A DNA stretch of 64,000 nt from Rhodoblastus sp963828185 (GTDB lineage: Bacteria > Pseudomonadota > Alphaproteobacteria > Rhizobiales > Beijerinckiaceae), in assembly GCA_963828185.1 (NCBI GenBank), contig CAWHDV010000017.1, positions 62,001-126,000 on the forward strand, written 5' to 3'. The translations under genes and the position numbers were made by a program. The stretch's first letter is position 1. Every line of letters starts with the position of its first letter. Positions 10,382 to 18,815 of this stretch are shown piece by piece. The notes beneath the pieces are model-generated. The model had not been told where the DNA came from, searched no databases, and saw only the letters and a list, made by a program, of their open reading frames with translations.

Positions 10382-10580
10382 CCTGGTGGCTCGTGTCCGT
10401 CATCTGAGAGGCGAACAACGAGGCCGGAAGCAGGATCGGCGAGAACGGATGCGTGGCGGTGAGGGCATCATCTCGAAAAGTGGAATCACGTATTCGCCAG
10501 CTCGGACCTTCGGTTCAGTGAATTTCATTATCAAACAGGACATTAAGAGCGTGATGCGATTTGTGAAAACGCATGCTGCC

Positions 10581-10871
10581 CTAACCGCCAATTTCCCGTC
10601 CCGTTTCGCTGATGAACGCCACACCGATCTGCGTCGCCTTGCGCCATACCACGCGGCATTCGACAGTCGGGGCGTTGTCGCGCACCAGGTCGAACCTGTC
10701 GGGAACGCCGATCGGACTATCGACCAGGAGGCGCGCGCCGCTGTCCGAATAGTCGCGGATGACGCAGTTGATGGAGGCGTGCAGGCCGCGGAAGCTGATC
10801 CGGGCGCCTTTGAAGACGCGATGGCGGTCGGCCCTGCGTCTTTCCCCGTGTGGTGTCGAAGCGATCGTCAT
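10581..10871 (-). CDS. Small PilZ-domain protein
   Basis: A stand-alone 96-residue PilZ domain. Such domains bind cyclic di-GMP and modulate motility, exopolysaccharide or other outputs. The N-terminal ERRRADRHRV resembles the RxxxR switch and is followed by IRDYSDSGARLLVD, matching the (D/N)xSxxG motif. It ends in VVWRKATQIGVAF, as usual. There is no membrane segment. It stands alone between modE and a small unknown ORF. C-di-GMP binding is inferred from the motifs; many stand-alone alphaproteobacterial PilZ proteins have no known role. Confidence 0.85.
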   Translation of the reverse strand: MTIASTPHGERRRADRHRVFKGARISFRGLHASINCVIRDYSDSGARLLVDSPIGVPDRFDLVRDNAPTVECRVVWRKATQIGVAFISETGREIGG

Positions 10872-11076
10872 GGTCTGTAACGTTTTGCGTTGGGCGCCGC
10901 GCGTCGCGACTGATCCTCCTTATTGTTCAACCGATTGCTTGCTTGTGGCTTGCGGCGGAGCCGATGTTTTTCTTGACCTCGCTAAAATTTGAACGGTTTT
11001 GGCCGTGCAATTTTCGCGTGTGCCGGCGTAGGATCGCCTTCGGCTCCACCTCGGCAGGGCCGTCACGAGACAAGCC

Positions 11077-11286
11077 ATGAAAGAAGCGCCATTCGAAACC
11101 GGTAATTTCGACCTTGCGGTGACCAAGTTCGGCGCCGGCTGCCCTGTGCGCTACACCGGCCCGCATCAAGGCGTCTTCCGTTTTGAAAGCATGAAACTTT
11201 CCGCGCTCAAGGCGGCGCGTGAAAAATCAGCCGGCGAGCCCGACCTCACGGACGCGGCGTTGCGCCGCTTCTTCGCGCTCCACTGA
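11077..11286 (+). CDS. Hypothetical small protein (69 aa)
   Basis: The frame starts MKEAPFETGNFDLAVTKFG and ends LRRFFALH. It has no signal peptide, membrane segment or family I recognise. The ribosome-binding site (ACGAGACAAGCC) is weak. The protein is balanced in composition rather than Arg-rich like the shadow frames, which is why it is listed. No operon partner is evident. Confidence 0.4.
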   Translation: MKEAPFETGNFDLAVTKFGAGCPVRYTGPHQGVFRFESMKLSALKAAREKSAGEPDLTDAALRRFFALH

Positions 11287-11443
11287 AGGCGAGCCGACCA
11301 ATGCGCTCCCCCGAAAGCGCGAACCGGCCTTGCGCGCCGGCCAGCGGGAACTGAAGCCGCGCCATCCAGTTAATATTCATATCACGGGATGCGAACGGCT
11401 TTCCGCGCGAGGCCGCGGCAACGCGTGGGGGAGGGCGTCGAAA

Positions 11444-11911
11444 ATGTCGAGAATTCTCACGAGCCTGCTGGCGGTTTACATGGCGTTCGGCAATTTTGCG
11501 GGCGTCGCGCTCGCCGCGCCGACCGGCTTGGCCAGGCCCGCATTTGTCGCAGCGCCGGCGCAGGTGGAAAAAATCGTCTATCACGCCAAGCGCCGCGTCG
11601 TGCATCGCCGCGTCCGCCGGCGCAATGGCGGCGAGGCGGCCGCCGGGGCCTTTTTCGGTTCGATCGTCGGCGGCATCCTGAGCAATCCCTGCACGTTCGG
11701 CGACTGCGGCTACGGTGACGGCTATTATGACGGCGGTTACTACGGCGGCGGCTATGGCGGCGGCTTTGGACGCGGCGGCCACTTCCATCGTGGCGGCTTC
11801 CACGGCGGCGGCCACGGCGGCTTTCATGGCGGCGGTCACGGCGGCTTTCATGGCGGAGGTCATGGCGGAGGTCATGGCGGAGGTCATGGCGGCGGCCACG
11901 GCCATCGCTGA
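11444..11911 (+). CDS. Secreted Gly/His/Tyr-rich repeat protein
   Basis: A 155-residue exported protein of unknown function. Residues 1-24 form a signal peptide ending GVALAAP. A basic stretch (HAKRRVVHRRVRRRN) and a short glycine-zipper-like AAGAFFGSIVGGIL follow. The last 85 residues are Gly/Tyr then Gly/His repeats (GGHGGFHGG units, then GGGH repeats) ending GHGHR. At the DNA level the tail holds 30-bp and 12-bp tandem repeats. Similar proteins with His-rich tails are common in Hyphomicrobiales and mostly annotated as hypothetical; metal binding is a guess from the histidines. I chose the ATG at 11444 because it gives the signal peptide directly. Confidence 0.75.
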   Translation: MSRILTSLLAVYMAFGNFAGVALAAPTGLARPAFVAAPAQVEKIVYHAKRRVVHRRVRRRNGGEAAAGAFFGSIVGGILSNPCTFGDCGYGDGYYDGGYYGGGYGGGFGRGGHFHRGGFHGGGHGGFHGGGHGGFHGGGHGGGHGGGHGGGHGHR

Positions 11912-12002
11912 AGCCATCGCGACGCAGCGCGAAAGTCATCGACAATCGGATTGACCGGCGGCAAGATCGGCCCCGCTCGCAAGCGCGAACGAGGGCCGAA
12001 TC

Positions 12003-13136
12003 ATGCGATACAAAATCTGGGCTGGTTGTCTGGCCGCCTTGTTGACGTCCAGCGCCGTTCTCCTGACCGATAGCGCCCTGGCGCAGGTCAGGATGGGCGT
12101 CGGCGCGCCGATCACCGGCCCGGACGCGGCGTTTGGCGCGCAATTGAAGAACGGCGCCGAACAGGCGGTCGCCGACATCAACGCTTCTGGCGGCGCGCTC
12201 GGCCAGAAGATCGAGCTGAGCGCCGGCGATGACGCCGGCGACGCCAAGCAGGGCCGCTCGGTCGCCAATGATTTCATCGGCCAGGGCGTGACCTTCGTCG
12301 TCGGCCATTTCAATTCATCGGTCACCATGCCGGCGTCCGACGCCTATAACGAGGCGGGCGTGCTGGAAATCACCCCCGGCTCGACCAATCCGCAGATCAC
12401 CGAGCGCGGCCTGCCGCTGCTATTTCGCACCTGCGGCCGCGACGACCAGCAGGGCGGCGTCGCCGCCGCCTACCTCGTCGCGCATGAAAAGGGCAAGAGG
12501 ATCGCCATCATCCACGACAAGTCGACCTATGGCAAAGGCCTAGCCGACGAGACGCGCAAGGCGCTGGCGGCGGCGGGCGTGCATGACGTGCTCTATGAGG
12601 GCCTGAATGTCGGCGAGAAGGATTTTTCCTCCATCGTTTCGAAGATCAAGTCGGTCGACGCCGACATCGTGTTCTTCGGCGGCGTCCACACCGAAGGCGG
12701 CCTGCTGGTGCGGCAGATGCGCGACCAGGGCGTGAAGGCCGTGCTGATGGGCGGCGACGGCATCGCCAGCCAGGAATTCGCCGCCATCGCCGGACCCGGC
12801 GTCGAAGGCACGCTGATGACCTTCCCGCCCGACCCGCGCCTGCGCCCGGAAGCCGCCGCCGTGGTCAAGGAATTCGAGGCGAAGAACTACAATCCCGAGA
12901 CGTACACGCTCTATTCCTACGCCGCCGTGCAGGTCATCAGGCAGGGCATCGAAAAGGCCAAGTCGGTCGATCCCGCCGCGGTGGCCAAGGCCCTGCATGG
13001 CGGCGGCCCGTTCAAGACGGTGGTTGGCGATTTGTCCTTCGACAACAAGGGCGACGTGACCCGCGCGGATTATGTCGTCTATCAGTGGCGCAAGGGCGCG
13101 GACGGAAAGATCACCTATCAACAAGTTGATAAGTGA
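12003..13136 (+). CDS. livK: Periplasmic branched-chain amino-acid-type ABC substrate-binding protein
   Basis: A class I periplasmic binding protein (Peripla_BP_6 type) that captures Leu/Ile/Val or related ligands for a Liv-type permease. The signal peptide covers residues 1-27 (ending DSALAQV). The fold signatures VRMGVGAPITGPDAAFG, GHFNSSVTMPASDAYNEAGV and TLYSYAAVQVIRQGIEKA are clear. The length of 377 residues is standard. The cognate permease genes (livHMGF) lie about 5.4 kb downstream on the other strand, an unusual but not rare separation. Exact ligand specificity (amino acid, amide or urea) cannot be read from sequence. Confidence 0.9.
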   Translation: MRYKIWAGCLAALLTSSAVLLTDSALAQVRMGVGAPITGPDAAFGAQLKNGAEQAVADINASGGALGQKIELSAGDDAGDAKQGRSVANDFIGQGVTFVVGHFNSSVTMPASDAYNEAGVLEITPGSTNPQITERGLPLLFRTCGRDDQQGGVAAAYLVAHEKGKRIAIIHDKSTYGKGLADETRKALAAAGVHDVLYEGLNVGEKDFSSIVSKIKSVDADIVFFGGVHTEGGLLVRQMRDQGVKAVLMGGDGIASQEFAAIAGPGVEGTLMTFPPDPRLRPEAAAVVKEFEAKNYNPETYTLYSYAAVQVIRQGIEKAKSVDPAAVAKALHGGGPFKTVVGDLSFDNKGDVTRADYVVYQWRKGADGKITYQQVDK

Positions 13137-13183
13137 GATTGGGTAGTTACGCTAACATACTGACTTCCGTGGCAAAACAAATA

Positions 13184-13205
13184 CCCGCCGGATTGCTCCG
13201 GCGGG
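13184..13205 (-). terminator. Terminator between the converging livK and peroxidase genes
   Basis: A perfect 9-bp stem (CCCGCCGGA/TCCGGCGGG) with a TTGC loop. Read on the minus strand it is followed by TATTTGTTTT, a good Rho-independent signal for the peroxidase gene. It may also stop transcription from livK. Confidence 0.75.
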
Positions 13206-13227
13206 CACGGAGCGTGAAAACGCAGCA

Positions 13228-14271
13228 TCACTTGGTCAGCGACGGCTCCGGCGTCGTATCGGTGCGGATCGGCAGGGTCGGATACTGGATCGCTGGCAAC
13301 TGGCCGGTCAAAGTGTCGAGGAAGGCGACAATGTCGTTCTCCTCCTGGTCGCTAAGTTTCGCCCCAAGCTGCGCCGAGCCCATGACGCCGACCGCCTGTT
13401 TCAGGCTCCACACCTGGCCGGAATGGAAATAGGGCGCGCGCAGGGCCACGTTGCGCAGGGGCGCGGCGCGGAACACATATTCGTCGCTCGCCGTCTTGGT
13501 GACATTGAAGCGGCCTTTGTCCTTGAGAGGCAGCACTTCGGCGCCGGGCCGTTCGACCACGCCGAACGGGAAATAGCCGCCGCCGCCGATATTGATGCCG
13601 TTGTGGCAGGCGACGCAGCCCTTATCCATGAACAGCTTCAGGCCGCTTTGCTCCTGGGCGTCGAGCGCATTGGCGTCGCCATCGAGATATTGGTCGAATT
13701 TCGACGCCGGGGTGATCAGCGTCGCCTCGAAGGCCTCGACCGCCTTGGCGAAATTGTCGAAGCTGATCGGCTGGGCGTCGCCGGGAAAGGCCTTCTTGAA
13801 ACTGTCGACATAGGCGGGCATCGACGAAAGCACCTTGGTGACGTGGTCGGGCGTCGCGTCCATTTCGACGCTCGCCTGCACCGGCCCCTTGGCCTGAGCC
13901 TTGAGATCGGCGGCGCGGCCGTCCCAGAACTGGGCGATGTTGAACACGGCGTTATAGACCGTCGGCGCGCGGCGCGGGCCGCGCTGCCAGTCGTGGCCGA
14001 CCGAGGTCGGGCCGGCGTCGACGCCGCCGGTGCCGACATTGTGGCAGGTGTTGCAGCTGATGATCTCGCTCTTCGACAGGCGCGGATCGAAGAACAGCAT
14101 CTTGCCGAGTTCGATCTTGTCATGGGTGATGGCGTTTCCCTTGACCGCGGGAACCATGGATGGAATTGGCTTGAAATTCTGCTGCGCCTTGGCCTGGAGC
14201 TCATCCGCCGAAGCGGACGCCGCGGCCATGGCGAGAACCGCCGCCAGCGAACCAATCACTACGTTGCGCAT
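13228..14271 (-). CDS. Di-haem cytochrome c peroxidase
   Basis: Periplasmic enzyme of the bacterial cytochrome c peroxidase/MauG superfamily, which reduces H2O2 with electrons from small cytochromes c. The signal peptide ends ASASADEL. Two haem c motifs are present: CNTCH near residue 72 and CVACH near residue 218. The second lies in the domain with LDAQEQSGLKLFMDKGC. The length of 347 residues fits CCP. Of two close ATGs, 14271 is better spaced from AAGGGGA. It faces livK across a terminator. CcdA, needed for haem ligation to c-type cytochromes, lies directly upstream on the same strand, so the pairing may be functional. Confidence 0.9.
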   Translation of the reverse strand: MRNVVIGSLAAVLAMAAASASADELQAKAQQNFKPIPSMVPAVKGNAITHDKIELGKMLFFDPRLSKSEIISCNTCHNVGTGGVDAGPTSVGHDWQRGPRRAPTVYNAVFNIAQFWDGRAADLKAQAKGPVQASVEMDATPDHVTKVLSSMPAYVDSFKKAFPGDAQPISFDNFAKAVEAFEATLITPASKFDQYLDGDANALDAQEQSGLKLFMDKGCVACHNGINIGGGGYFPFGVVERPGAEVLPLKDKGRFNVTKTASDEYVFRAAPLRNVALRAPYFHSGQVWSLKQAVGVMGSAQLGAKLSDQEENDIVAFLDTLTGQLPAIQYPTLPIRTDTTPEPSLTK

Positions 14272-14447
14272 TTGCATTCCCCTTCGCTCTCGCAGCCGGG
14301 ACGCGAAAAGTTCCCGTAGCCCAACGGCGCGCGCGAAAAATGCGCCGCGCGCTGGCGCGCGGCCATGATCTGACGCAGGGAATCGGGGATTTGCGGCCAA
14401 TTGCCGCAGCGATAATAATATTGGAATAATTCCAGCTTACGGCCGCC

Positions 14448-15179
14448 TCAGCCGAGGTTGGCGAGGCCCGGAAAAGTCTGCAACAGCCAGAAACTGACGC
14501 TCTGTATGCCGCCGGTCAGGAACATCACGCCGGTAACGACCAACAATCCGCCGACGATCTTCTCGACCTTGCCGAAATGCGAGCGGAAGCGCTTCAGGAA
14601 GCGGATGAACGGCTCCATCGCCAGCGCCGCCAGCAGGAAGGGCAGGCCGAGGCCGAAGGAATAGGCGGCGAGCAGAATCGCGCCGTGCGAAACGGTCGCC
14701 TCCGACGAGGCGACGGCTAGAATGGCCGCGAGGATTGGGCCGATGCACGGCGTCCACCCGAACGCGAAGGCGAGGCCCATGACATAGGCGCCCCACAGGC
14801 CGATCGGCTTTTCGACGTTGACGCGCTTTTCCCGGTACAGCAGGCCAAAGCGGAAAATGCCGAGAAAGTGCAGGCCCATGGCGACGATCGCCACCCCGGC
14901 GAGCGCCGACAACAGCGGCAGATGCTGGCGCACCGTCTGGCCCAGGGCGGAAGCCGTCGCGCCGAGCACGACGAAGACCGTGGAGAAGCCGAGCACGAAC
15001 AGCACGGCGGCGATGAGCGTGTCGCGCTGCGCCCGGCGCTCGCCGCCCTCCGCCAGTTCCTCGAGGCCGGAGCCGGCGATGAAGGTCAGGTAGGGCGGAA
15101 CCAGCGGCAGCACGCAGGGGCTGAGGAAGGACAGGAGTCCCGCCAGCACCGCCGCAGACATCGTCACATTGCTGGTCAT
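14448..15179 (-). CDS. ccdA: Cytochrome c biogenesis / thiol-disulfide transporter CcdA
   Basis: Inner-membrane carrier of reducing equivalents to the periplasm, used to keep apocytochrome c haem-binding cysteines reduced. It has six hydrophobic segments in 243 residues, with the signature SFLSPCVLPLVPPY near residue 17 and the second redox Cys in GWTPCIGPILAAIL near 143. The N-terminal MTSNVTMSAAVLAGLL is normal for short CcdA proteins without DsbD-type outer domains. The neighbouring peroxidase carries two haems c and is an obvious client. Confidence 0.93.
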   Translation of the reverse strand: MTSNVTMSAAVLAGLLSFLSPCVLPLVPPYLTFIAGSGLEELAEGGERRAQRDTLIAAVLFVLGFSTVFVVLGATASALGQTVRQHLPLLSALAGVAIVAMGLHFLGIFRFGLLYREKRVNVEKPIGLWGAYVMGLAFAFGWTPCIGPILAAILAVASSEATVSHGAILLAAYSFGLGLPFLLAALAMEPFIRFLKRFRSHFGKVEKIVGGLLVVTGVMFLTGGIQSVSFWLLQTFPGLANLG

Positions 15180-15372
15180 CTTGCCACCTTTTTTGCCGAC
15201 CGCAGGTCAGCGAAACCCTCGCGCGTGCTCCATAGGGCGTCGAACGACGCCCGTTTCTCGACGGGCCATTCGCTCCTGACTTGCCCTTGAAGCTGCGGGC
15301 AGGTCTGATCCCCTTGCACTGAAAGCTTATACGTTGGAATTTATCAAGCGTTTCAAACGACGGATTTTGTCC

Positions 15373-16365
15373 ATGCGCAATCTCATCACCGACGTTTCCG
15401 GGATAAAGGTCGGCTCGGCGCACGACGAAATCCTGGCCTCCGGCGTCACCGCCCTGGTGTTCGACGCGCCCGCCACAGCCTCGGTCGCCGTCGCAGGGGG
15501 CGCGCCGGGCCTGCGCGACACGGCGCTGCTCGAGCCCGACATGACGGTCGACAAGATCGACGCCCTGGTCCTGTCAGGCGGCTCGGCCTTCGGCCTCGAC
15601 GCCATGGGCGGCGTCCAGTCTTTTCTGCGCCAAATGGGGCGCGGCCTCGATGTCGCCGGCCAGCTCGTGCCGCTGGCCCCCGGCGCGATCCTGTTTGATC
15701 TCGCCAATGGGGGCGACAAGACTTTCTGGGACCGGCCGGCCTATTGGACGCTCGGCCGCGAGGCGGCGCGGGCGGCGGCGCAGGATTTCGCGCTTGGAAC
15801 GCAGGGGGCGGGCTATGGCGCGACGCTTGCCGATCTCAAGGGCGGACTCGGCTCCGCCAGCACTGTCATGGACGACGGGTTTGTTGTCGGCGCGCTGGTC
15901 GCGGTCAATTCCGTGGGGCAGGCGACAATCGGCGAAACGGGGCATTTCTGGGCCGCGCCCTATGAGCGCGACGGTGAGTTTGGCGGCCGAGGCTGGCCGG
16001 AGGCCTTTTCGACCGGGCGACTCGCTTTGCGCATAAAGGGCTCGGCGCCGGAAAACACCACCATCGCCATTGTCGCCACCGATGCGATTCTGACCAAGGC
16101 GCAGGCCAAGCGCATGGCGATCATGGCGCAGGACGGCATGGCCCGGGCGCTGCGGCCGGTGCATGCGGCGCATGACGGCGATGTGGTGTTCGCCGCCGCG
16201 ACAGGGCGCAGCGAAAGGGAGGTCGATCTTCTCGCGCTGACGCGGCTCGGCGCGGCGGCTGCGGACTGCCTCGCGCGCGCCACAGCGCGCGCGGTCTATG
16301 AGGCCAAGGCTTTGCCGTTCGCGGGAGCGCTGCCGGACTGGCGGCGGAAATTCGGGGTGGTCTAG
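15373..16365 (+). CDS. P1 family peptidase (DmpA/S58-like, self-processing N-terminal nucleophile type)
   Basis: Relative of L-aminopeptidase DmpA and beta-peptidyl aminopeptidases, which cleave themselves into two subunits. Family signatures are TDVSGIKVGSAHD at the start, VLSGGSAFGLDAMGGVQ, and ENTTIAIVATDAILTKAQ near residue 228, where the Thr/Ser nucleophile of the mature beta chain should lie. The length of 330 residues fits. An upstream TTG at 15334 is possible, but the ATG at 15373 gives the usual N-terminus MRNLITDVSG. The stop overlaps the stop of the convergent protease gene by four bases. The substrate is unknown and there is no signal peptide, so the protein is cytoplasmic. Confidence 0.88.
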   Translation: MRNLITDVSGIKVGSAHDEILASGVTALVFDAPATASVAVAGGAPGLRDTALLEPDMTVDKIDALVLSGGSAFGLDAMGGVQSFLRQMGRGLDVAGQLVPLAPGAILFDLANGGDKTFWDRPAYWTLGREAARAAAQDFALGTQGAGYGATLADLKGGLGSASTVMDDGFVVGALVAVNSVGQATIGETGHFWAAPYERDGEFGGRGWPEAFSTGRLALRIKGSAPENTTIAIVATDAILTKAQAKRMAIMAQDGMARALRPVHAAHDGDVVFAAATGRSEREVDLLALTRLGAAAADCLARATARAVYEAKALPFAGALPDWRRKFGVV

Positions 16366-16979
16366 CGCGCCGCGCTCTGGGCGCCGGGCGCGAACGACAG
16401 CCAGACATTCGGGTCCTGCTGCGACTGGCGCTTTACATAGCGATAGCCGGTCGCCGTCCACGGGCGGATGCTGTCGGTCAGGTTGTCGAGGATGAAGTCG
16501 CCGCGATCGGTCCTGACCGTCAGGATGGCGTGGCCTTCGCCTTCGAGGTCGCGCACGATGGTCATCAGCAGGGCCTGACGCGGGAAGCCGCGCTCGATCA
16601 GCAGTTTGCGCTTGTACAGCGCGTAAATCTTGCAATCGCCCTTGCCGTCGGTCGGATAGTCCCAATGGTCGAGGATGGTTCCCCAATGGTCGAGATTGGA
16701 GACGGGCGCGATCTCGGCGTTCACCCGGCGGTTGATGCGGTTGAGGGTCTGCCACGACGCCTTGTTCAGGGCGATGTCGCGCGCCGGCAGCGCCGGCTGC
16801 GAGCATTCCTGCGGCTGCCGGCCGCAGAAATCGACCCAGCCGTAGGGGATCGACGTCTCGCCGCCAAGGGTCGCCCAGCTGGCTTGCGCGGCGCCGGCTC
16901 GCGAAGGGCCTTGCGGCGCCAGCCCTCCGGCAAGGAGCGCAGCGGCGACAAGCGCGGCCCGAACAACAATTTTCGACAT
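16362..16979 (-). CDS. Bacterial transglutaminase-like cysteine proteinase (BTLCP, PF06035)
   Basis: Periplasmic papain-fold protease of the BTLCP family. In gammaproteobacteria the related LapG cleaves a surface adhesin under c-di-GMP control; in Hyphomicrobiales the partner is mostly unknown. It has a signal peptide (residues 1-31). The catalytic triad is visible: Cys in GKGDCKIYA, His in EGHAILTV, Asp in GDFILDNL. The family hallmark VNAEIAPVSNLDHWG precedes the Cys, and the length of 205 residues is standard. No LapD-like receptor or large adhesin is in the window. It ends tail-to-tail with the P1 peptidase. Confidence 0.9.
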   Translation of the reverse strand: MSKIVVRAALVAAALLAGGLAPQGPSRAGAAQASWATLGGETSIPYGWVDFCGRQPQECSQPALPARDIALNKASWQTLNRINRRVNAEIAPVSNLDHWGTILDHWDYPTDGKGDCKIYALYKRKLLIERGFPRQALLMTIVRDLEGEGHAILTVRTDRGDFILDNLTDSIRPWTATGYRYVKRQSQQDPNVWLSFAPGAQSAAR

Positions 16980-17128
16980 GACCTTGTCCCGAATGTTTTT
17001 CTTCGGGATCGAGCTTCGTCGCGGCGCATTGCCCGCGACATAAATGAAATGATGGCATTTTATTCAATTGCCGGAACGCGGGCCGCTGGCTGGCGCGAAG
17101 GTAAAGGGACGGTTATCGCCCGGCGAGA

Positions 17129-18376
17129 CTAAAGGAGGCCGGCGAAAAGGCCGAGAACGCCAAAAGCCGCCACGCTCGCCGCGATCACCACTGTCACGAG
17201 CAGATGCGCGCCATGCAGCCTGTGCGGCGGCTTCAGCGTCTTGGCCGCCAGGGTGATGAGCAGGCCGATGACGATGGGAAACAGCAGCGAATTGCCGACC
17301 TGCGCGGCGATGTTGAGCCAGACGAGATCGCGGGAAAGGCCCGCCAGCGCCGCCGAGGCGGCGATGCTGGCGACAAAGACGCCGAAAAACACCGGCGAAT
17401 TGAACAGGCCCGTGTTTTCCGCGCGGCGCGAGCCAAGACTCTCGGCGACGCCCCATGAAAGCGCCAGCGAGGCGACGATCGCCGCGGCGAAGGAGGCGCC
17501 GAGGACGCCGAGACTGTATATGAGGCGGCCGGTTTCCGGCCCCATGGCGGAGGTCAGGGCCTGGCCGACCTGGCCGATGCTGTCGAGGCTCGCGTGCCGG
17601 TCGCCTGCGTAATGCGCGCTGGCCGCGGCGACCAGCACCGCCCCGGTCAGCACCTGGGTGACGATGGCGCCGAGCGCCGTGTCCCAGCGCGCCGCCATGT
17701 AATCGCCGGGCTGCATGTTTTTGCGGGCGGTCGCCGATTGCTGGTAAAACACCATCCAGGGGTTGAACACCGAGCCGATGATGGCGGCGGCCAAAAACAG
17801 GAAATTGCGGTCGGAAAGCGGCGGGCGCAGGGCGTCGCGGGCGATGGCGAGCGGATCGGGATGCGCCTTCCAGGCGACGTACAGGAACGCGCATTCGAAC
17901 AGGCCGACGACGAGGGCGATGCTCTCGACCCGCCGGTAGGCGCCTGTGGCGGCGACCACCAGCAGGGCCACGCTGGCGAGCGGCAGCGTCACCTCGCGCG
18001 AAAGGCCATAAAGCTCGCCGATGCCGGCGACGCCGGTGAATTCGGTGACGAGCGTGCCGAAGGTCGCCAGCGCCAGCGCCGCAAGGGCGATCATCGCCCA
18101 GCCCCGGCCGAAGCGCTCGCGGATCAGTTCACCGAAGCCGCGCCCGGTGAAGACGCCGAGCCGGGCCGCCAGCTCCTGCACCATGTAGAGCGCCGGGATG
18201 AGCGCCAGGATCAGCGGCAGCAGGCGGTAGTTCCATTGCGCGCCGGCCTGCGCCGCGGTCACGACATTGCCGGCGTCGGTGTCGGCCAGCATCACCAGGA
18301 TGCCGGGGCCGCCGACCGCCAGCCACCGGAAAACCGGCGGAATTCTGAGTGATGCGCTATCGGTTTCCGCGTTCAT
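17129..18376 (-). CDS. Nramp-like divalent metal transporter with altered metal-site motifs
   Basis: Inner-membrane carrier of the Nramp (LeuT-fold) family with about 11 hydrophobic segments in 415 residues. In classical Nramp the metal-binding TM1 motif is DPGN; here it is DAGN (ADTDAGNVVTAAQAG). The TM6 MPH motif is replaced by a different segment (GSVFNPWMVFYQQS). It is therefore a divergent branch. Related groups (for example NRMT proteins reported to move Mg2+) also lose the TM6 methionine. Whether this protein prefers Mn/Fe, Mg or something else cannot be told. It lies downstream of the liv genes on the same strand after a 118-bp gap with a short repeat. Confidence 0.8.
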   Translation of the reverse strand: MNAETDSASLRIPPVFRWLAVGGPGILVMLADTDAGNVVTAAQAGAQWNYRLLPLILALIPALYMVQELAARLGVFTGRGFGELIRERFGRGWAMIALAALALATFGTLVTEFTGVAGIGELYGLSREVTLPLASVALLVVAATGAYRRVESIALVVGLFECAFLYVAWKAHPDPLAIARDALRPPLSDRNFLFLAAAIIGSVFNPWMVFYQQSATARKNMQPGDYMAARWDTALGAIVTQVLTGAVLVAAASAHYAGDRHASLDSIGQVGQALTSAMGPETGRLIYSLGVLGASFAAAIVASLALSWGVAESLGSRRAENTGLFNSPVFFGVFVASIAASAALAGLSRDLVWLNIAAQVGNSLLFPIVIGLLITLAAKTLKPPHRLHGAHLLVTVVIAASVAAFGVLGLFAGLL

Positions 18377-18428
18377 TCATGGCCCTGGAATTGCCCGCGC
18401 GAGGTTTAGGCCAATGTTTTGCCGCACG

Positions 18429-18475
18429 CAACAAGGGGTTGCGCGCGAGCGAGCAACAAGGGTTGCGCGCGAGCC
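18429..18475. repeat. 25-bp direct repeat, two copies
   Basis: CAACAAGGGGTTGCGCGCGAG at 18429 recurs from 18454 with one G fewer. It sits in the gap between the Nramp-like gene and the liv operon. Its role is unknown. Confidence 0.75.
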
Positions 18476-18494
18476 AGCGTTACTTCGCCGCCCG

Positions 18495-18815
18495 CTATTC
18501 AGATTCAGCCTTCAGCCAGGGATATTGCCGCGCCACCAGCGCGCGATGGACAAAATGCCATGCGGCGCCCTGCGCGAAAAGCGTCCAGGCGTAGGCGAGA
18601 AGCGCCGCGAACGGCGCCGAGAGCGGCTCTCCGAACAGCGACCACTGCAAAAAACGCATGGCGAAGGCGAGCGGCAGGCCGTAAAGCGGCAGCAGCCACA
18701 GCGGACGCCAGCTCAGCGCGACGGCGCGCCCGGCGGCCAGCGAGGCGAGGCCGCCAAGCACCAGCGTGACGCCGATGAAGACGCTGGGATCGCCGATGAC
18801 GAAAGCTCCGGTCAA
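18495..18815 (-). CDS. Small membrane protein of the liv operon (DUF6867-like)
   Basis: A 106-residue protein with about three to four hydrophobic segments (FIGVTLVLGGLASLAAG, LWLLPLYGLPLAFAM, LLAYAWTLFAQGAA). It overlaps the livF stop by four bases (ATGA), so it is translationally coupled as the last gene of livHMGF. I recall DUF6867 proteins in this position in Hyphomicrobiales; no function is established. The tight coupling suggests an accessory role for the permease, such as assembly or regulation, but this is inference. Confidence 0.75.
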   Translation of the reverse strand: MTGAFVIGDPSVFIGVTLVLGGLASLAAGRAVALSWRPLWLLPLYGLPLAFAMRFLQWSLFGEPLSAPFAALLAYAWTLFAQGAAWHFVHRALVARQYPWLKAESE

